Positions 1 through 12,617 of a DNA stretch of 64,000 bases are shown piece by piece. The notes below the pieces were generated by a model. The model made no database searches and had not been told where the DNA came from. It saw only the letters and a program-made list of their open reading frames with translations. The DNA comes from Corynebacterium breve (GTDB taxonomy: Bacteria > Actinomycetota > Actinomycetes > Mycobacteriales > Mycobacteriaceae). A program made the translations under genes and the position numbers. Where the stretch lies: contig NZ_CP126969.1 in the NCBI RefSeq assembly GCF_030252165.1, positions 1,054,001-1,118,000 of the forward strand, written 5' to 3'. Within the stretch, counting starts at the first letter, position 1. The number at the start of each line of letters is the position of its first letter.

Positions 1-3650
<3,650 letters not shown>

Positions 3651-3846
3651 TTTGTGTGTGGTGATGCAGCGAAAAAATATTTGTTTGATCACTGATTAGG
3701 TTTGGTGTTCGCGTCCACTGTGCAGTGTCTGACACAATACGTGTCAGGCGCATCTGAATGATTATGTGCATGGCATGCACCGCGTTGTGTGGTGTGTGTT
3801 GTGTGGTCCACTTGTTCGCTGGATTGATCGATGTGCCGTGTTAGGT

Positions 3847-3967
3847 GTGTCGGTGGTTGATGGCGGCGGGGAAACGCCCGGTCCCATTCCGAACCCGGAA
3901 GCTAAGCCCGCCCGCGCTGATGGTACTGCACCTGGGAGGGTGTGGGAGAGTAAGTTACCGCCGGCCT
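3847..3967 (+). rRNA. rrf: 5S ribosomal RNA
   Basis: About 120 nt with the conserved CCCATTCCGAACCCGGAAG core near 3883. The ends were set by helix I: GTCGGTGG at 3849-3856 pairs with CCGCCGGC at 3958-3965. The spacer from 23S (about 3651-3846) contains no tRNA; it holds the right strand of the 23S stalk at 3709-3726 and otherwise G+T-rich sequence. Confidence 0.95.
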
Positions 3968-3987
3968 AAAAATTTAAGAGTGAAAGT

Positions 3988-4041
3988 AGGAGCGTGGTTT
4001 ATTGAGTCGAGTTTTGACACTCCTCAATAAACCACGCTCCT
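3988..4041 (+). terminator. Intrinsic terminator of the rRNA operon
   Basis: A perfect 19-bp inverted repeat (3988-4006 and 4023-4041) with a 16-nt loop is followed directly by TTTTT. It sits 20 nt after 5S and about 70 nt before the next gene, so it is the end of the rrn transcript. Confidence 0.93.
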
Positions 4042-4110
4042 TTTTGCGTTCGCATAGTCTAGATGTAACTAGACGAGCGCAAACCAAACAAGGTGAAAGG
4101 TCCTTTGAAC

Positions 4111-4998
4111 ATGAGCGACGATCGTCGACGCGAGAACTCAGACAGAAAACCCCGCCGCGAATACGGAGACCGTGACCGTGATCGCCGGGGCGGCTCGTCG
4201 CAAAGCCAGGGTCGAGGCCACTCAGCAGGCCCCAAGCGTGGCTGGGACGATAACCGTCGCGATGAGCGGAAGATTCGTCATGATCGCTCGACCCCGCAAC
4301 GTCAGGGCTTTCGCGAGGATCGAATGGCGCAAAAAGCCGATGAGCCGGATATTCCATCCGATGTTGACATCAATGACCTGGATCCGATGGTTATCCAAGA
4401 CCTGAAGGTTCTGTCGAAGGATAATGCGGAACGCGTGGCCCAACACATGATTATGTCGGCAACGTTGATCGAGGATGACCCTGACTTGGCGTTGCGTCAT
4501 GCTCGTGCTGCCAAGAATCGAGCGGGTCGTGTAGGAGTGGCTCGCGAGATGAACGGCATCGCTGCATACCATGCGGGCGAGTGGAAGGAAGCTTTGGCTG
4601 AACTTCGGGCCGCTCGACGGATGATGGGAGGCCCCGGTCTTCTTTCGGTCATGGCCGATTGCGAGCGTGGTCTCGGGCGCCCTGAAAAGGCCATTGAACT
4701 CTTTCGTAGCCCAGAGGCCCGAGAATTGGACCCTGCATCGCGCATCGAGCTAGGCATTGTAGTTGCTGGTGCGCGTCGCGATTTGGGCCAGGACGAGGCC
4801 GCTGTAGCCACACTGCAGAAGCTGCAGCCAACCATGGAGTCGAACGATATCAGCCAGATGCGGTTGGCCTACGCATATGCAGATGCGCTTTTGGCTGTCA
4901 ATCGCGTCGACGAGGCAAAGGGCTGGTTTACACACGTGGCAAAGATTGACGTAGAGGAACTGACCGACGCTGCACAGCGTGTCGAAGAGCTGGGCTAA
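4111..4998 (+). CDS. TPR-like conserved protein with Arg-rich disordered N-terminus
   Basis: A 295-residue protein of unknown function, found at the same place in mycobacteria (Rv1691 position) and C. glutamicum. The first 75 or so residues are almost all Arg, Asp, Gly, Ser and Gln (for example REYGDRDRDRRGG) and should be disordered and possibly nucleic-acid binding. From about residue 95 to the end the sequence is helical and repetitive, with paired Ala/Arg/Glu helices resembling tetratricopeptide repeats (for example EWKEALAELRAARR). The ATG at 4111 is preferred because GAAAGG lies 10 nt upstream; a GTG at 4093 is in frame. It is the first gene after the rRNA terminator and leads the block through der. 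Function is not assigned. Confidence 0.85.
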   Translation: MSDDRRRENSDRKPRREYGDRDRDRRGGSSQSQGRGHSAGPKRGWDDNRRDERKIRHDRSTPQRQGFREDRMAQKADEPDIPSDVDINDLDPMVIQDLKVLSKDNAERVAQHMIMSATLIEDDPDLALRHARAAKNRAGRVGVAREMNGIAAYHAGEWKEALAELRAARRMMGGPGLLSVMADCERGLGRPEKAIELFRSPEARELDPASRIELGIVVAGARRDLGQDEAAVATLQKLQPTMESNDISQMRLAYAYADALLAVNRVDEAKGWFTHVAKIDVEELTDAAQRVEELG

Positions 4999-5008
4999 AG
5001 TCGTACTC

Positions 5009-5992
5009 ATGACCCTCATCTCAGATTACGATTCTCTTCTTTTGGACCTAGACGGAACCGTCTGGGCAGGTGGAGAGGCAATACCTGGAGCCGTGGAGGC
5101 TATTAATGCTTCTCAACTCCCGGCTGTCTATGTCACCAACAATGCCTCACGCGGACCAGATGAGGTATCGGAGAAGCTCAAAGCGATTGGTCTTCCAGTC
5201 GAGCCCGAGAACGTACTCACTTCGGCACAGGCAGCCATCACAATGGCTGGCGAGTATTTGCAACCAGGCGATCCCGTTCTGATCGTAGGTGCGCCCTCTT
5301 TCAAGGACTTGGTGGCTCAGGCAGGATACTTGGTCGTGGATTCAGCCGATGAGAATCCTAAGGTTGTGCTGCACGGCCATTATCCGGAGACCGGTTGGGC
5401 CCAACTTTCTGAGGCTGCGCTGTCGATTCAACGGGGTGCGATCTATCTAGCCTCTAACCTTGACTCGACGCTGCCAATGGAGCGTGGCCTCTATATTGGA
5501 AATGGCTCTATGGTAGCTGCGGTTACTTCGGCAACTGGAGTTCGACCAGCATCTGCAGGCAAGCCCGAACCAGCAATGTTCCATCAGGCTGCCACCTTGC
5601 TCGAATCGAAGCGCCCTCTTGTCGTCGGAGATCGACTGAATACTGATATTGCGGGTGGAGTTGCAGCCAAGATGGATGTTTTGCACGTGCTCACTGGCGT
5701 TTCCGGACCACTAGAACTGATTGAGGCACCAGTAGAGTATCGTCCGACATTCATCGCCGAAGATATGTCGGCGCTAAGTGCGGAGGCCTCAACACTCGTT
5801 CCAGGTGCCCAAGGCGGATTTACCGCTCGGGTCAACGGCGACGATTTGCTGTTGGAACGTGGCGATGAGTCGTCGACAAGCATCGAGGCATTGCGGACTG
5901 TTCTCAACGTCGCCTGGGCGATGCCGGAGGCACCTGAGTACATTCGGCCGATGTCGGCCGCAGCAGAAGCTGCGACCGCCAACTGGTGGTAG
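5009..5992 (+). CDS. HAD-family hydrolase, NagD-like phosphatase
   Basis: A 327-residue haloacid dehalogenase-superfamily protein. Motif I is LDLDGTVW near residue 15 (nucleophile Asp and acid/base Asp), followed by the motif II region VTNNASR, a lysine in AGKPEPAMF and motif III VGDRLNTDIAGG. This order is that of NagD-like phosphatases with a cap domain between motifs II and III, as in Rv1692 of M. tuberculosis, reported as a glycerol-3-phosphate phosphatase; the substrate here is unproven. About 80 residues follow the core. The ATG at 5009 has no Shine-Dalgarno, but TAAAGT lies 7 nt upstream (4996-5001), so it may also be read from a leaderless transcript that starts within the stop codon of the upstream gene. 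Confidence 0.93.
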   Translation: MTLISDYDSLLLDLDGTVWAGGEAIPGAVEAINASQLPAVYVTNNASRGPDEVSEKLKAIGLPVEPENVLTSAQAAITMAGEYLQPGDPVLIVGAPSFKDLVAQAGYLVVDSADENPKVVLHGHYPETGWAQLSEAALSIQRGAIYLASNLDSTLPMERGLYIGNGSMVAAVTSATGVRPASAGKPEPAMFHQAATLLESKRPLVVGDRLNTDIAGGVAAKMDVLHVLTGVSGPLELIEAPVEYRPTFIAEDMSALSAEASTLVPGAQGGFTARVNGDDLLLERGDESSTSIEALRTVLNVAWAMPEAPEYIRPMSAAAEAATANWW

Positions 5993-5994
5993 AC

Positions 5995-6162
5995 ATGTCG
6001 GGTCCGAAACCACACGACCCACGCTCGACGAGTGTGAGTCCTGAAGAACTAACTCGCCAAATCGATGAGATCCTATCTCGGACAAATGATTCTTTGGCCG
6101 AAGAGGTTGAACAGTTGTCGCAGGCACACACTGCTTTGCACAATGCATTGCAAGAAGGCTAG
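5995..6162 (+). CDS. Small conserved helical protein (55 aa)
   Basis: An ATG two bases after the HAD stop opens a 55-codon frame ending in TAG at 6160-6162. The product begins MSGPKPHDPRS and continues as an acidic amphipathic helix (ELTRQIDEILSR, then SLAEEVEQLSQAHTAL), likely a short coiled coil. M. tuberculosis has a similarly small gene, Rv1693, exactly between the NagD-like phosphatase and tlyA, which supports this as a real gene despite its size. No function is known to me. It is probably translated by coupling to the HAD gene. Confidence 0.8.
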   Translation: MSGPKPHDPRSTSVSPEELTRQIDEILSRTNDSLAEEVEQLSQAHTALHNALQEG

Positions 6163-6199
6163 ATTACACAATCGTTAACTAACGGAAAGGCACAACTAC

Positions 6200-7021
6200 G
6201 TGGCTCCAGGACGACGCAGACTTGATGCCGAGCTCGTGCGACGCAAGATTGCGCGATCACGAGAACAGGCGGCCGAATGGATCAAGGGCGGCCGAGTGTC
6301 TGTTGGAGGTTTTGTTGCCAAAAAGCCCGCTACCGTGGTCGAGCCGGATGTCTCAATCAAAGTGTCTGGGGATTTGGATGACGAATGGGCATCGCGTGGC
6401 GCTCACAAACTCCTTGGCGCCCTCCAAGCCTTTGAACCCCTCGGGCTCACAGTAGCCGGCAAGCGTGCGCTCGATGCAGGTGCTTCCACTGGTGGCTTCA
6501 CTGATGTGCTACTTTCCCGCGAAGCCAAAGAGGTCGTGGCCGTTGATGTTGGATATGGACAACTGATCTGGCGGTTGCAAAACGACGACCGTGTGGTGGT
6601 GCTTGACCGCACCAATATCCGAAACCTCACCCAAGACATGATGAATGGGCCCGCCGACTTGATGGTGGGGGATTTGTCTTTCATTTCTCTAAAGCTAGTG
6701 TTGCCTGCCATAGCCGAGTGCATGGCTGACGGAGCTGATTTGTTGCCGATGGTGAAGCCTCAGTTTGAGGTTGGCAAGGACAGGCTCGGACATGGTGGCG
6801 TGGTCAGGTCTAACGAATTGCGAGCCGAAGTGACCGAAGACGTTGCGCGGTTCGCGGCTGGTCTAGGCTTGAGCTGTCGTGGTGTCGTAGCATCGCCGCT
6901 GCCGGGACCAAGCGGCAACGTAGAATACTTTTTATGGCTGGTGAAGGACGGCGGATCAAGCGCGCCGTCGGAGGAAGAACTCACCGCGATGATTGTGCAG
7001 GCAGTGGAGGAAGGACCTTAG
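6200..7021 (+). CDS. tlyA: TlyA family rRNA 2'-O-methyltransferase
   Basis: A 273-residue protein with an N-terminal S4 RNA-binding domain (about 5-65; RRLDAELVRRKIARSREQA) and a Rossmann RrmJ/FtsJ-type methyltransferase domain whose SAM motif is DAGASTGGFTDVLL near residue 91. In mycobacteria TlyA methylates ribose 2'-OH of 16S C1409 and 23S C1920, and its loss gives capreomycin resistance; family length and order match. The GTG start at 6200 has GGAAAGG 10 nt upstream. The stop is 3 nt before nadK, and the order tlyA-nadK-recN is conserved across actinobacteria. Confidence 0.95.
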   Translation: MAPGRRRLDAELVRRKIARSREQAAEWIKGGRVSVGGFVAKKPATVVEPDVSIKVSGDLDDEWASRGAHKLLGALQAFEPLGLTVAGKRALDAGASTGGFTDVLLSREAKEVVAVDVGYGQLIWRLQNDDRVVVLDRTNIRNLTQDMMNGPADLMVGDLSFISLKLVLPAIAECMADGADLLPMVKPQFEVGKDRLGHGGVVRSNELRAEVTEDVARFAAGLGLSCRGVVASPLPGPSGNVEYFLWLVKDGGSSAPSEEELTAMIVQAVEEGP

Positions 7022-7024
7022 TCG

Positions 7025-7948
7025 ATGACGGCAACACTACAACGTGAGATTCTTCTCGTGCCGCATACAAGTCGCGCTGGAAATCTTGAGGCGGCGGCTC
7101 GCACCGCAGAGCTCCTTCACAACGCAGGCATCAATGTTCGCCTGCTTGATCAACTTGATCGCGCCCCGATCAACGCGTTTCCGGTGCTGGCTGGCCTTGA
7201 TCGTGTATCACATGGTCCGGAAGCCGCCGATGGTTGCGAGCTAGTCCTAGTACTCGGCGGAGACGGAACGTTTTTGCGCGCAGCCGACATGGCACACGCA
7301 CAGGATATTCCGGTGCTCGGCATCAACCTTGGACACGTCGGATTTTTGGCGGAGTGGGAAGCCGAGAGCCTCGAAACCGCTATCAATCGCGTCATCGAAA
7401 AGTCCTACCGCGTCGAAGACCGCATGACCATTGATGTCACGGTCATGTCAGATACGGGTGATGTGCTGGGTACCGGTTGGGCGCTGAATGAAGTTAGCGT
7501 AGAAAACCTCAATCGTCGCGGTGTCCTTGATGCTTCCCTTGAAGTAGACAAGCGCCCCGTGTCTTCCTTTGGCTGCGACGGCGTGTTGATTTCCACTCCA
7601 ACCGGTTCTACCGCTTATGCGTTTTCCGCGGGCGGCCCAGTAATGTGGCCCGAGCTGGATGCCATCTTGGTTGTTTTGAATAATGCCCACGCCTTGTTTG
7701 CTAAACCGCTTGTAGTCGCGCCGCAATCCATGGTGGCGGTTGAATCGCATTCGACTACATCACCAGCTATGGCGGTACTCGATGGATTCCGGCCCATCGC
7801 GATGCCACCTGGATCTCGTGTGGAAGTTGTTCGAGGTGCACGCCCTGTGCGCTGGGTACGTCTTGACGACGCGCCGTTCACTGACCGTTTGGTGCAAAAA
7901 TTCCGTCTCCCCGTGGAGGGGTGGCGCGGACCGGCTCCGAAGAAGTAA
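7025..7948 (+). CDS. nadK: NAD kinase
   Basis: A 307-residue ATP/polyphosphate NAD kinase (PpnK), which phosphorylates NAD to NADP. The family signature LGGDGTFLRA is at residues 77-86 (GGDGT 78-82), followed by NLGHVGFLAEW and the second conserved block TPTGSTAYAFSAGGP that lines the NAD site. It lies 3 nt after tlyA and 9 nt before recN, so the three are cotranscribed. Confidence 0.97.
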   Translation: MTATLQREILLVPHTSRAGNLEAAARTAELLHNAGINVRLLDQLDRAPINAFPVLAGLDRVSHGPEAADGCELVLVLGGDGTFLRAADMAHAQDIPVLGINLGHVGFLAEWEAESLETAINRVIEKSYRVEDRMTIDVTVMSDTGDVLGTGWALNEVSVENLNRRGVLDASLEVDKRPVSSFGCDGVLISTPTGSTAYAFSAGGPVMWPELDAILVVLNNAHALFAKPLVVAPQSMVAVESHSTTSPAMAVLDGFRPIAMPPGSRVEVVRGARPVRWVRLDDAPFTDRLVQKFRLPVEGWRGPAPKK

Positions 7949-7957
7949 GGAGCTTAT

Positions 7958-9682
7958 ATGCTGCAAGAAATCGCTATCACCAACCTTGGTGTCATCCCAC
8001 ACGCATCAGCGGAGCTATCCGAGGGGTTGACGGTTCTCACCGGTGAGACCGGAGCGGGTAAGACGATGGTTGTTACCGGTCTCCGCCTGTTAACAGGTGG
8101 ACGTGCAGACGCATCCCGAGTTCGAACCGGTGCGGACCAAGCGGTTGTTGAAGGTAGCTTTAGCACTGAAGCACTCGCCGCTGAGGCAAAGTTGCTTGTC
8201 GACGACATTGTGGACACCACAGGTGGTCAAGCGGATGAAAACGGCGAGTATCTCGTTTCGCGATCTGTTAAGTCCACTGGCCGGTCACGAGCTCACCTCG
8301 CTGGTCGGAGTGTTCCGGCGGCGACTCTTGCAGATTTCTCCCAGCTTTTACTTACGATCCACGGCCAAAATGACCAACTACGTTTGCTTGCGCCGGAAGA
8401 GCAGCTTGCTGCACTCGATCGATTTGACACTTCCATCGCACCCAAGCGTGAGGCGTACCGGGGGGCGTGGAAGACATGGCGCTCACTGGCGAAAGACCTC
8501 AAGGAACGCACTGAAAAGCGTCGTGAGCTTGCGCAAGAAGTGGATCGACTGCAGTTCGCACTAGAGGAAATCGACGCCGTCGCGCCTGAAGCTGGCGAGG
8601 ATGAGCAGCTGTTAACTGGTATTCGCCGTCTGCAAGACGTTGACGCGTTGCGTGAAGCAGCTGAAACTGCACTCGTGGCGATAGACGGCGGTGAGGACTA
8701 TGGGAGTTATGACTCCAATGATGCAGCCTCCACCTTGGTGGGGCAGGCTGAATCCGCATTGAGTACCTCCAGCGACGAGGAACTCCAGGCTTTGGGAACG
8801 CAGCTGTCGCAAGCCACAAATATTCTGTCCGAGGTTGCCGCCGAATTGGGAAGTTACCTTGCAGATCTTCCAAGCGACCCAGCTGCACTTGACCAGATGC
8901 TGCAACGCCAACAAGACCTGAAGTCACTGACTAAGAAGTATGCCCCGGATGCGGCGGGAGTGGTCGCCTGGCGGGCCAAGGCCGAGAAGCGCCTCGCGAA
9001 AATCGATACGTCCGCAGAGGCGTTGGAGGAGCTCAAGAAACAGGTTGCAGAGGCAGAAAAGGTGGTGATCTCCAAGGCGAACGCGCTATCCAAGGCGCGT
9101 GGCGCTGCTGCGTCGCGCCTTTCCGAGGCTGTCACCGAGGAGTTGCGCGGACTCGCGATGCCAAAAGCTCGACTATCGGTTGTCGTCGATAAGCAAAACT
9201 TTGGCCCAGAAGGCCAAGACCTCATCGAAATGCGACTGGCGCCAAACGACACTATGGATGCGAAACCACTCGCGTCTAGCGCGTCCGGTGGTGAACTTTC
9301 CCGCGTGATGCTCGCTTTGGAAGTTGTCCTGTCTGCAACAACAGCTGGGACAACGCTGGTTTTCGACGAGGTTGACGCTGGTGTTGGTGGCCGGGCCGCA
9401 GTAGAGATTGGCCGCCGACTGGCCCGCTTGGCAACGAACAACCAGGTGATCGTCGTAACGCACTTGCCTCAGGTTGCAGCGTATGCGGATACTCATCTGC
9501 ACGTATCAAAAAACGTGGGAGATGATTCTGTGACGTCTGGAGTTACGGCCTTGACTCCAAATCAGCGGGTGGAGGAGCTCGCACGGATGCTCGCGGGATT
9601 AGATGATACGGAAACCGGGCGAGCCCACGCACAAGAATTAATGCAGCGCGCCCAAGACGAGGTAGGAAAGATGCGAGGGTAA
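7958..9682 (+). CDS. recN: DNA repair protein RecN
   Basis: A 574-residue SMC-like ATPase of double-strand-break repair. Walker A GETGAGKT is at residues 29-36; an Ala/Glu/Leu-rich coiled-coil region fills roughly 160-370; the ABC signature ASGGELSRVMLA and Walker B LVFDEVDAGVGG lie near the C-terminus, then a switch His in VTHLPQVAAYAD. Length and domain order are typical. An AAGGAG lies just before the ATG at 7958. It closes the tlyA-nadK-recN unit. Confidence 0.97.
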   Translation: MLQEIAITNLGVIPHASAELSEGLTVLTGETGAGKTMVVTGLRLLTGGRADASRVRTGADQAVVEGSFSTEALAAEAKLLVDDIVDTTGGQADENGEYLVSRSVKSTGRSRAHLAGRSVPAATLADFSQLLLTIHGQNDQLRLLAPEEQLAALDRFDTSIAPKREAYRGAWKTWRSLAKDLKERTEKRRELAQEVDRLQFALEEIDAVAPEAGEDEQLLTGIRRLQDVDALREAAETALVAIDGGEDYGSYDSNDAASTLVGQAESALSTSSDEELQALGTQLSQATNILSEVAAELGSYLADLPSDPAALDQMLQRQQDLKSLTKKYAPDAAGVVAWRAKAEKRLAKIDTSAEALEELKKQVAEAEKVVISKANALSKARGAAASRLSEAVTEELRGLAMPKARLSVVVDKQNFGPEGQDLIEMRLAPNDTMDAKPLASSASGGELSRVMLALEVVLSATTAGTTLVFDEVDAGVGGRAAVEIGRRLARLATNNQVIVVTHLPQVAAYADTHLHVSKNVGDDSVTSGVTALTPNQRVEELARMLAGLDDTETGRAHAQELMQRAQDEVGKMRG

Positions 9683-9735
9683 GTTTCCCGCGCGCCTTCA
9701 CCACCTTTTGCCGACTACCGGCAAGAATAGGCGAT

Positions 9736-10920
9736 ATGAGTCTGTTCTCCCGCACCTCCGATCAGCCCGGCCTGCACGGTACCTTGCGCGACTGCACCCC
9801 CCAGGGAAAAGGCCTCAAACGCCTTGCCGAAGGCGATATCGCCGTAATCGATTCCCCTGACCTTGGCCGCCGTGAAGCCCAGCTGCTGCTCGACGCCAAG
9901 CCTGCAGCAGTGGTGAACCTTGCTGAGTTTTCTACCGGAGCGATCCCTAATTACGGCCCGCACATGCTTCTCGACGCGAACATCCCGCTTGTGGAGGCGG
10001 CAGGATCTGAGCTTCGCGAGCAACTGCGTGACGGCAAAAAGGGCTCCGTTACCGAAGACGGGGAAGTCTTCATTGGAACCAAACGGGCCGGCGCGGGAAC
10101 AGTGGTGCAGCGCGAGGACGCCGATGCGACGTTCAACGATGCGCAGCGCAACCTGGTTGATCACATGGAAGCCTATTTTGGGAACACGATTGAGTTCATC
10201 CATTCGGAAGCGCCGCTGCTCATCGACGGAGTCGGTGTGCCCGACGTTGGCGACGACCTAGCAGGCAAGAAAGTTCTCGTCGTTTCTCCAACGGATGGCC
10301 ACCGTGAGCGACTTGATCGTCTTCGCAATTTCATTCGTGAGTATGAGCCTGTGATCATTGGAGTGTCGTCCGCCGCTGACACGCTCGCAAAAATGGGCTA
10401 TAAGCCAGACTTTATCGTCAGTAATCCGGAGGAAGTTGAGGCGGATAACCTGCGAAGCGATGCGCGCGTGATCTTGCCTGCGGATCCTGACGGCCACGCA
10501 CCAGGTTTGGAGCGTATTCAGGATCTGGGTGTCGGTGCCATGACCTTTCCTTCGGCACTAGAGAACCCAACTGATTTGGCACTGTTGCTCGCCGTATTCC
10601 ACGACGCCCAAATGATCGTTACAGTTGGGGACCGTGTCGATCTGGATGCCATTTTCGCCCACCGCGAGGACGCAACTCCCGCGTCGTTGCTCACATGGCT
10701 GAAGGGCGGTGGTCGCATCATCGATTCCGACATGATCGAATCGCTGTACAACGTCGGTTCCAGCCGCGCAGTTGCGTGGGCGTGGGCAATTCTGGGGCTC
10801 CTGGTGGCTTTGGCCGCCATTATCGTGATCGTCGGATTAGGGGGAGATGCCTCGTTTACCGACAACCTCATCGATACGTGGAACAACATCGCACTCACAG
10901 TTCAAAGCTGGTTTAAGTAG
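9736..10920 (+). CDS. steA: Cell-separation protein SteA
   Basis: A 394-residue cytoplasmic protein with a single transmembrane helix near its C-terminus (about 344-370; WAWAILGLLVALAAIIVIVGL) and a short tail. The soluble part resembles the thiamine-pyrophosphokinase fold of the SteA family. In C. glutamicum steA and steB were found as partners in the RipC-FtsEX cell-separation pathway of Corynebacteriales. It directly precedes steB, as in C. glutamicum and at Rv1697-Rv1698. The ATG has no clear Shine-Dalgarno; AAGAAT lies 7 nt upstream and could be a weak leaderless-type -10. Confidence 0.92.
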   Translation: MSLFSRTSDQPGLHGTLRDCTPQGKGLKRLAEGDIAVIDSPDLGRREAQLLLDAKPAAVVNLAEFSTGAIPNYGPHMLLDANIPLVEAAGSELREQLRDGKKGSVTEDGEVFIGTKRAGAGTVVQREDADATFNDAQRNLVDHMEAYFGNTIEFIHSEAPLLIDGVGVPDVGDDLAGKKVLVVSPTDGHRERLDRLRNFIREYEPVIIGVSSAADTLAKMGYKPDFIVSNPEEVEADNLRSDARVILPADPDGHAPGLERIQDLGVGAMTFPSALENPTDLALLLAVFHDAQMIVTVGDRVDLDAIFAHREDATPASLLTWLKGGGRIIDSDMIESLYNVGSSRAVAWAWAILGLLVALAAIIVIVGLGGDASFTDNLIDTWNNIALTVQSWFK

Positions 10921-10943
10921 CTCGAAAGAGAGGGTGATGTTTC

Positions 10944-11936
10944 ATGGCGTCACGTAAATCAGGCCGAGCCGGTTGGCTCTTGTCCGGCCTGGGATTCGGA
11001 ATTGCAGGCGGCGTCGCATTGGGCACCTTGGTCCTCGCCCCAGCAATGGAGGCGGGTTCGTCGAACTCTGCTTCGTCTGAAATCGCTCCGGGCAGCTCTG
11101 AGTCGGACATCGCTGAGCCGAAGAAATCTGAGGCAGATGAGAAGGCAATAGAGATTGCCGACGCGCAAGCCGAGGCAGCAGATGGTGTTATCGCGGACTT
11201 CGCGTCGGACGCTGTCGGTGGTTCTCTCGACCAACGCCCAGTATTGATCCTTCGTACCGCCGATGCTGACGCCGCCGACGTAGAGGCGGTCGCTCGCTTT
11301 GTTGAACAGGCAGGTGCGGAGGATTCTGGTCAGATCACATTAACCGAGAAGTTCTTTGACAAGGACCAAGCGGATGGTCTGAAATCGATCGTTGCCAACA
11401 CGCTGCCCGCAGGAGCACAGCTCTCCGAGGACAAGATGGCACCCGGTGTCCACGCAGGCGAGTCGCTCGGCGCAGCACTGATGTATGACCCTGAGACAAG
11501 TGAGCCGATCGCAAGTGTCGATGATCGTGCACTGGTTTTACAAACTCTGCGCGAGGATGGCTACATTGACTACGAGGATGGGACGATTCGCCCTGCACAG
11601 GGCATCATCTTGGTCAGCGGTGACTCTGACGGTGCCGGCGAGGGCTCCTTCGCAGCGAAGATGCTTGTCGACGTCGCCACTGCCTTGGATTCTCGCGGCA
11701 ACGCGGTAGTGCTCGCAGGACGCATTCACTCTGCATCGGACGACGGCGCAATCGGTATCTTGCGCGCTGACGCTGATGGGGCAGGCAAGGTTTCTACTGT
11801 TGATTCCGTTGATAGGGTTTGGGGTCAGATGGCCACGGTTTTAGCTCTGCGTGAACAGATCGACGGCGGGTCGGGTTCATATGGGGCAGCGGCCAGCGCG
11901 GAAGCATCATCGCCAGCACCTGTGGCAGCGGAATGA
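10944..11936 (+). CDS. steB: Cell-separation protein SteB (MctB family)
   Basis: A 330-residue protein with an N-terminal membrane anchor (about 12-32; LLSGLGFGIAGGVALGTLVL) and a long extracytoplasmic region containing acidic, Ala-rich stretches. It belongs to the family annotated as copper transporter MctB (Rv1698); in Corynebacterium it acts with SteA in cell separation, so the copper label may mislead. GAGAGGGTG lies just upstream of the ATG. The C-terminal 20 residues are Ala/Ser/Pro rich. The gene after it in C. glutamicum and M. tuberculosis, pyrG, is missing here; the Nudix gene follows instead. Confidence 0.9.
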   Translation: MASRKSGRAGWLLSGLGFGIAGGVALGTLVLAPAMEAGSSNSASSEIAPGSSESDIAEPKKSEADEKAIEIADAQAEAADGVIADFASDAVGGSLDQRPVLILRTADADAADVEAVARFVEQAGAEDSGQITLTEKFFDKDQADGLKSIVANTLPAGAQLSEDKMAPGVHAGESLGAALMYDPETSEPIASVDDRALVLQTLREDGYIDYEDGTIRPAQGIILVSGDSDGAGEGSFAAKMLVDVATALDSRGNAVVLAGRIHSASDDGAIGILRADADGAGKVSTVDSVDRVWGQMATVLALREQIDGGSGSYGAAASAEASSPAPVAAE

Positions 11937-11963
11937 GACTTGTGAAGTAGTACATTAGTGACC

Positions 11964-12617
11964 ATGACCCGCCATACTTTTGAAGTTACAGATTCAAAGC
12001 TGCTAGTAGATTCACCGATCATCGCGTTGCGTCGCGACCAAGTCACGATGCCAGGTGGCGGAGTCGCCTCACGGGAAATCGTTGAACACTTCGGCGCAGT
12101 GGCAGTTGTCGCCCTCGACGACGACAACCGGATTGCCATGGTCGAGCAATATCGGCACTCGGTGGGGAAGCGTCTCTGGGAGCTCCCCGCGGGCATACTT
12201 GATATTGCCAACGAGGACCCGACTGAATGTGCACGTCGGGAGCTACACGAAGAAGCTGGGCTGGAAGCCACCGAATGGACGCTACTAACCGATATTGTGA
12301 CTTCCCCGGGGTTCTGCGAGGAAACCGTGCGTATCTTCCTTGCACGCGGTCTTAGCCAGGTCGAACGCCCCGAGGCTCAGGACGAGGAAGCCGACATGGA
12401 ATTTCAGTGGGTCCCGCTTGACGAGGCACGCTCTGCCGTGATGGACGGGCGCATTAACAACGCGATCGCATTGGCCGGCATTATGACTGCAGCCGAAGTT
12501 GTCGAAGGCCGCGCCACATCACGTCCGGTGGAAGCACCATTTGAGTTGCGTCCCGAGTCGATGGCGCAACGTCGCCAAGCACAAGGCGTTGTTCCTGACA
12601 TGAAAAAGGTCCAGTGA
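11964..12617 (+). CDS. Nudix hydrolase, ADP-ribose pyrophosphatase type
   Basis: A 217-residue Nudix protein. The box has its glutamate helix in [13 protein letters not shown] near residue 93, preceded by the PAGILD loop typical of ADP-ribose pyrophosphatases (NudF/Rv1700 type), which convert ADP-ribose to AMP and ribose-5-phosphate. TACATT lies at 11951-11956, 7 nt before the ATG at 11964, with no Shine-Dalgarno, so a leaderless start is the best choice; a GTG at 11958 is in frame. The stop overlaps the xerD start by 4 nt. Confidence 0.92.
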   Translation: MTRHTFEVTDSKLLVDSPIIALRRDQVTMPGGGVASREIVEHFGAVAVVALDDDNRIAMVEQYRHSVGKRLWELPAGILDIANEDPTECARRELHEEAGLEATEWTLLTDIVTSPGFCEETVRIFLARGLSQVERPEAQDEEADMEFQWVPLDEARSAVMDGRINNAIALAGIMTAAEVVEGRATSRPVEAPFELRPESMAQRRQAQGVVPDMKKVQ

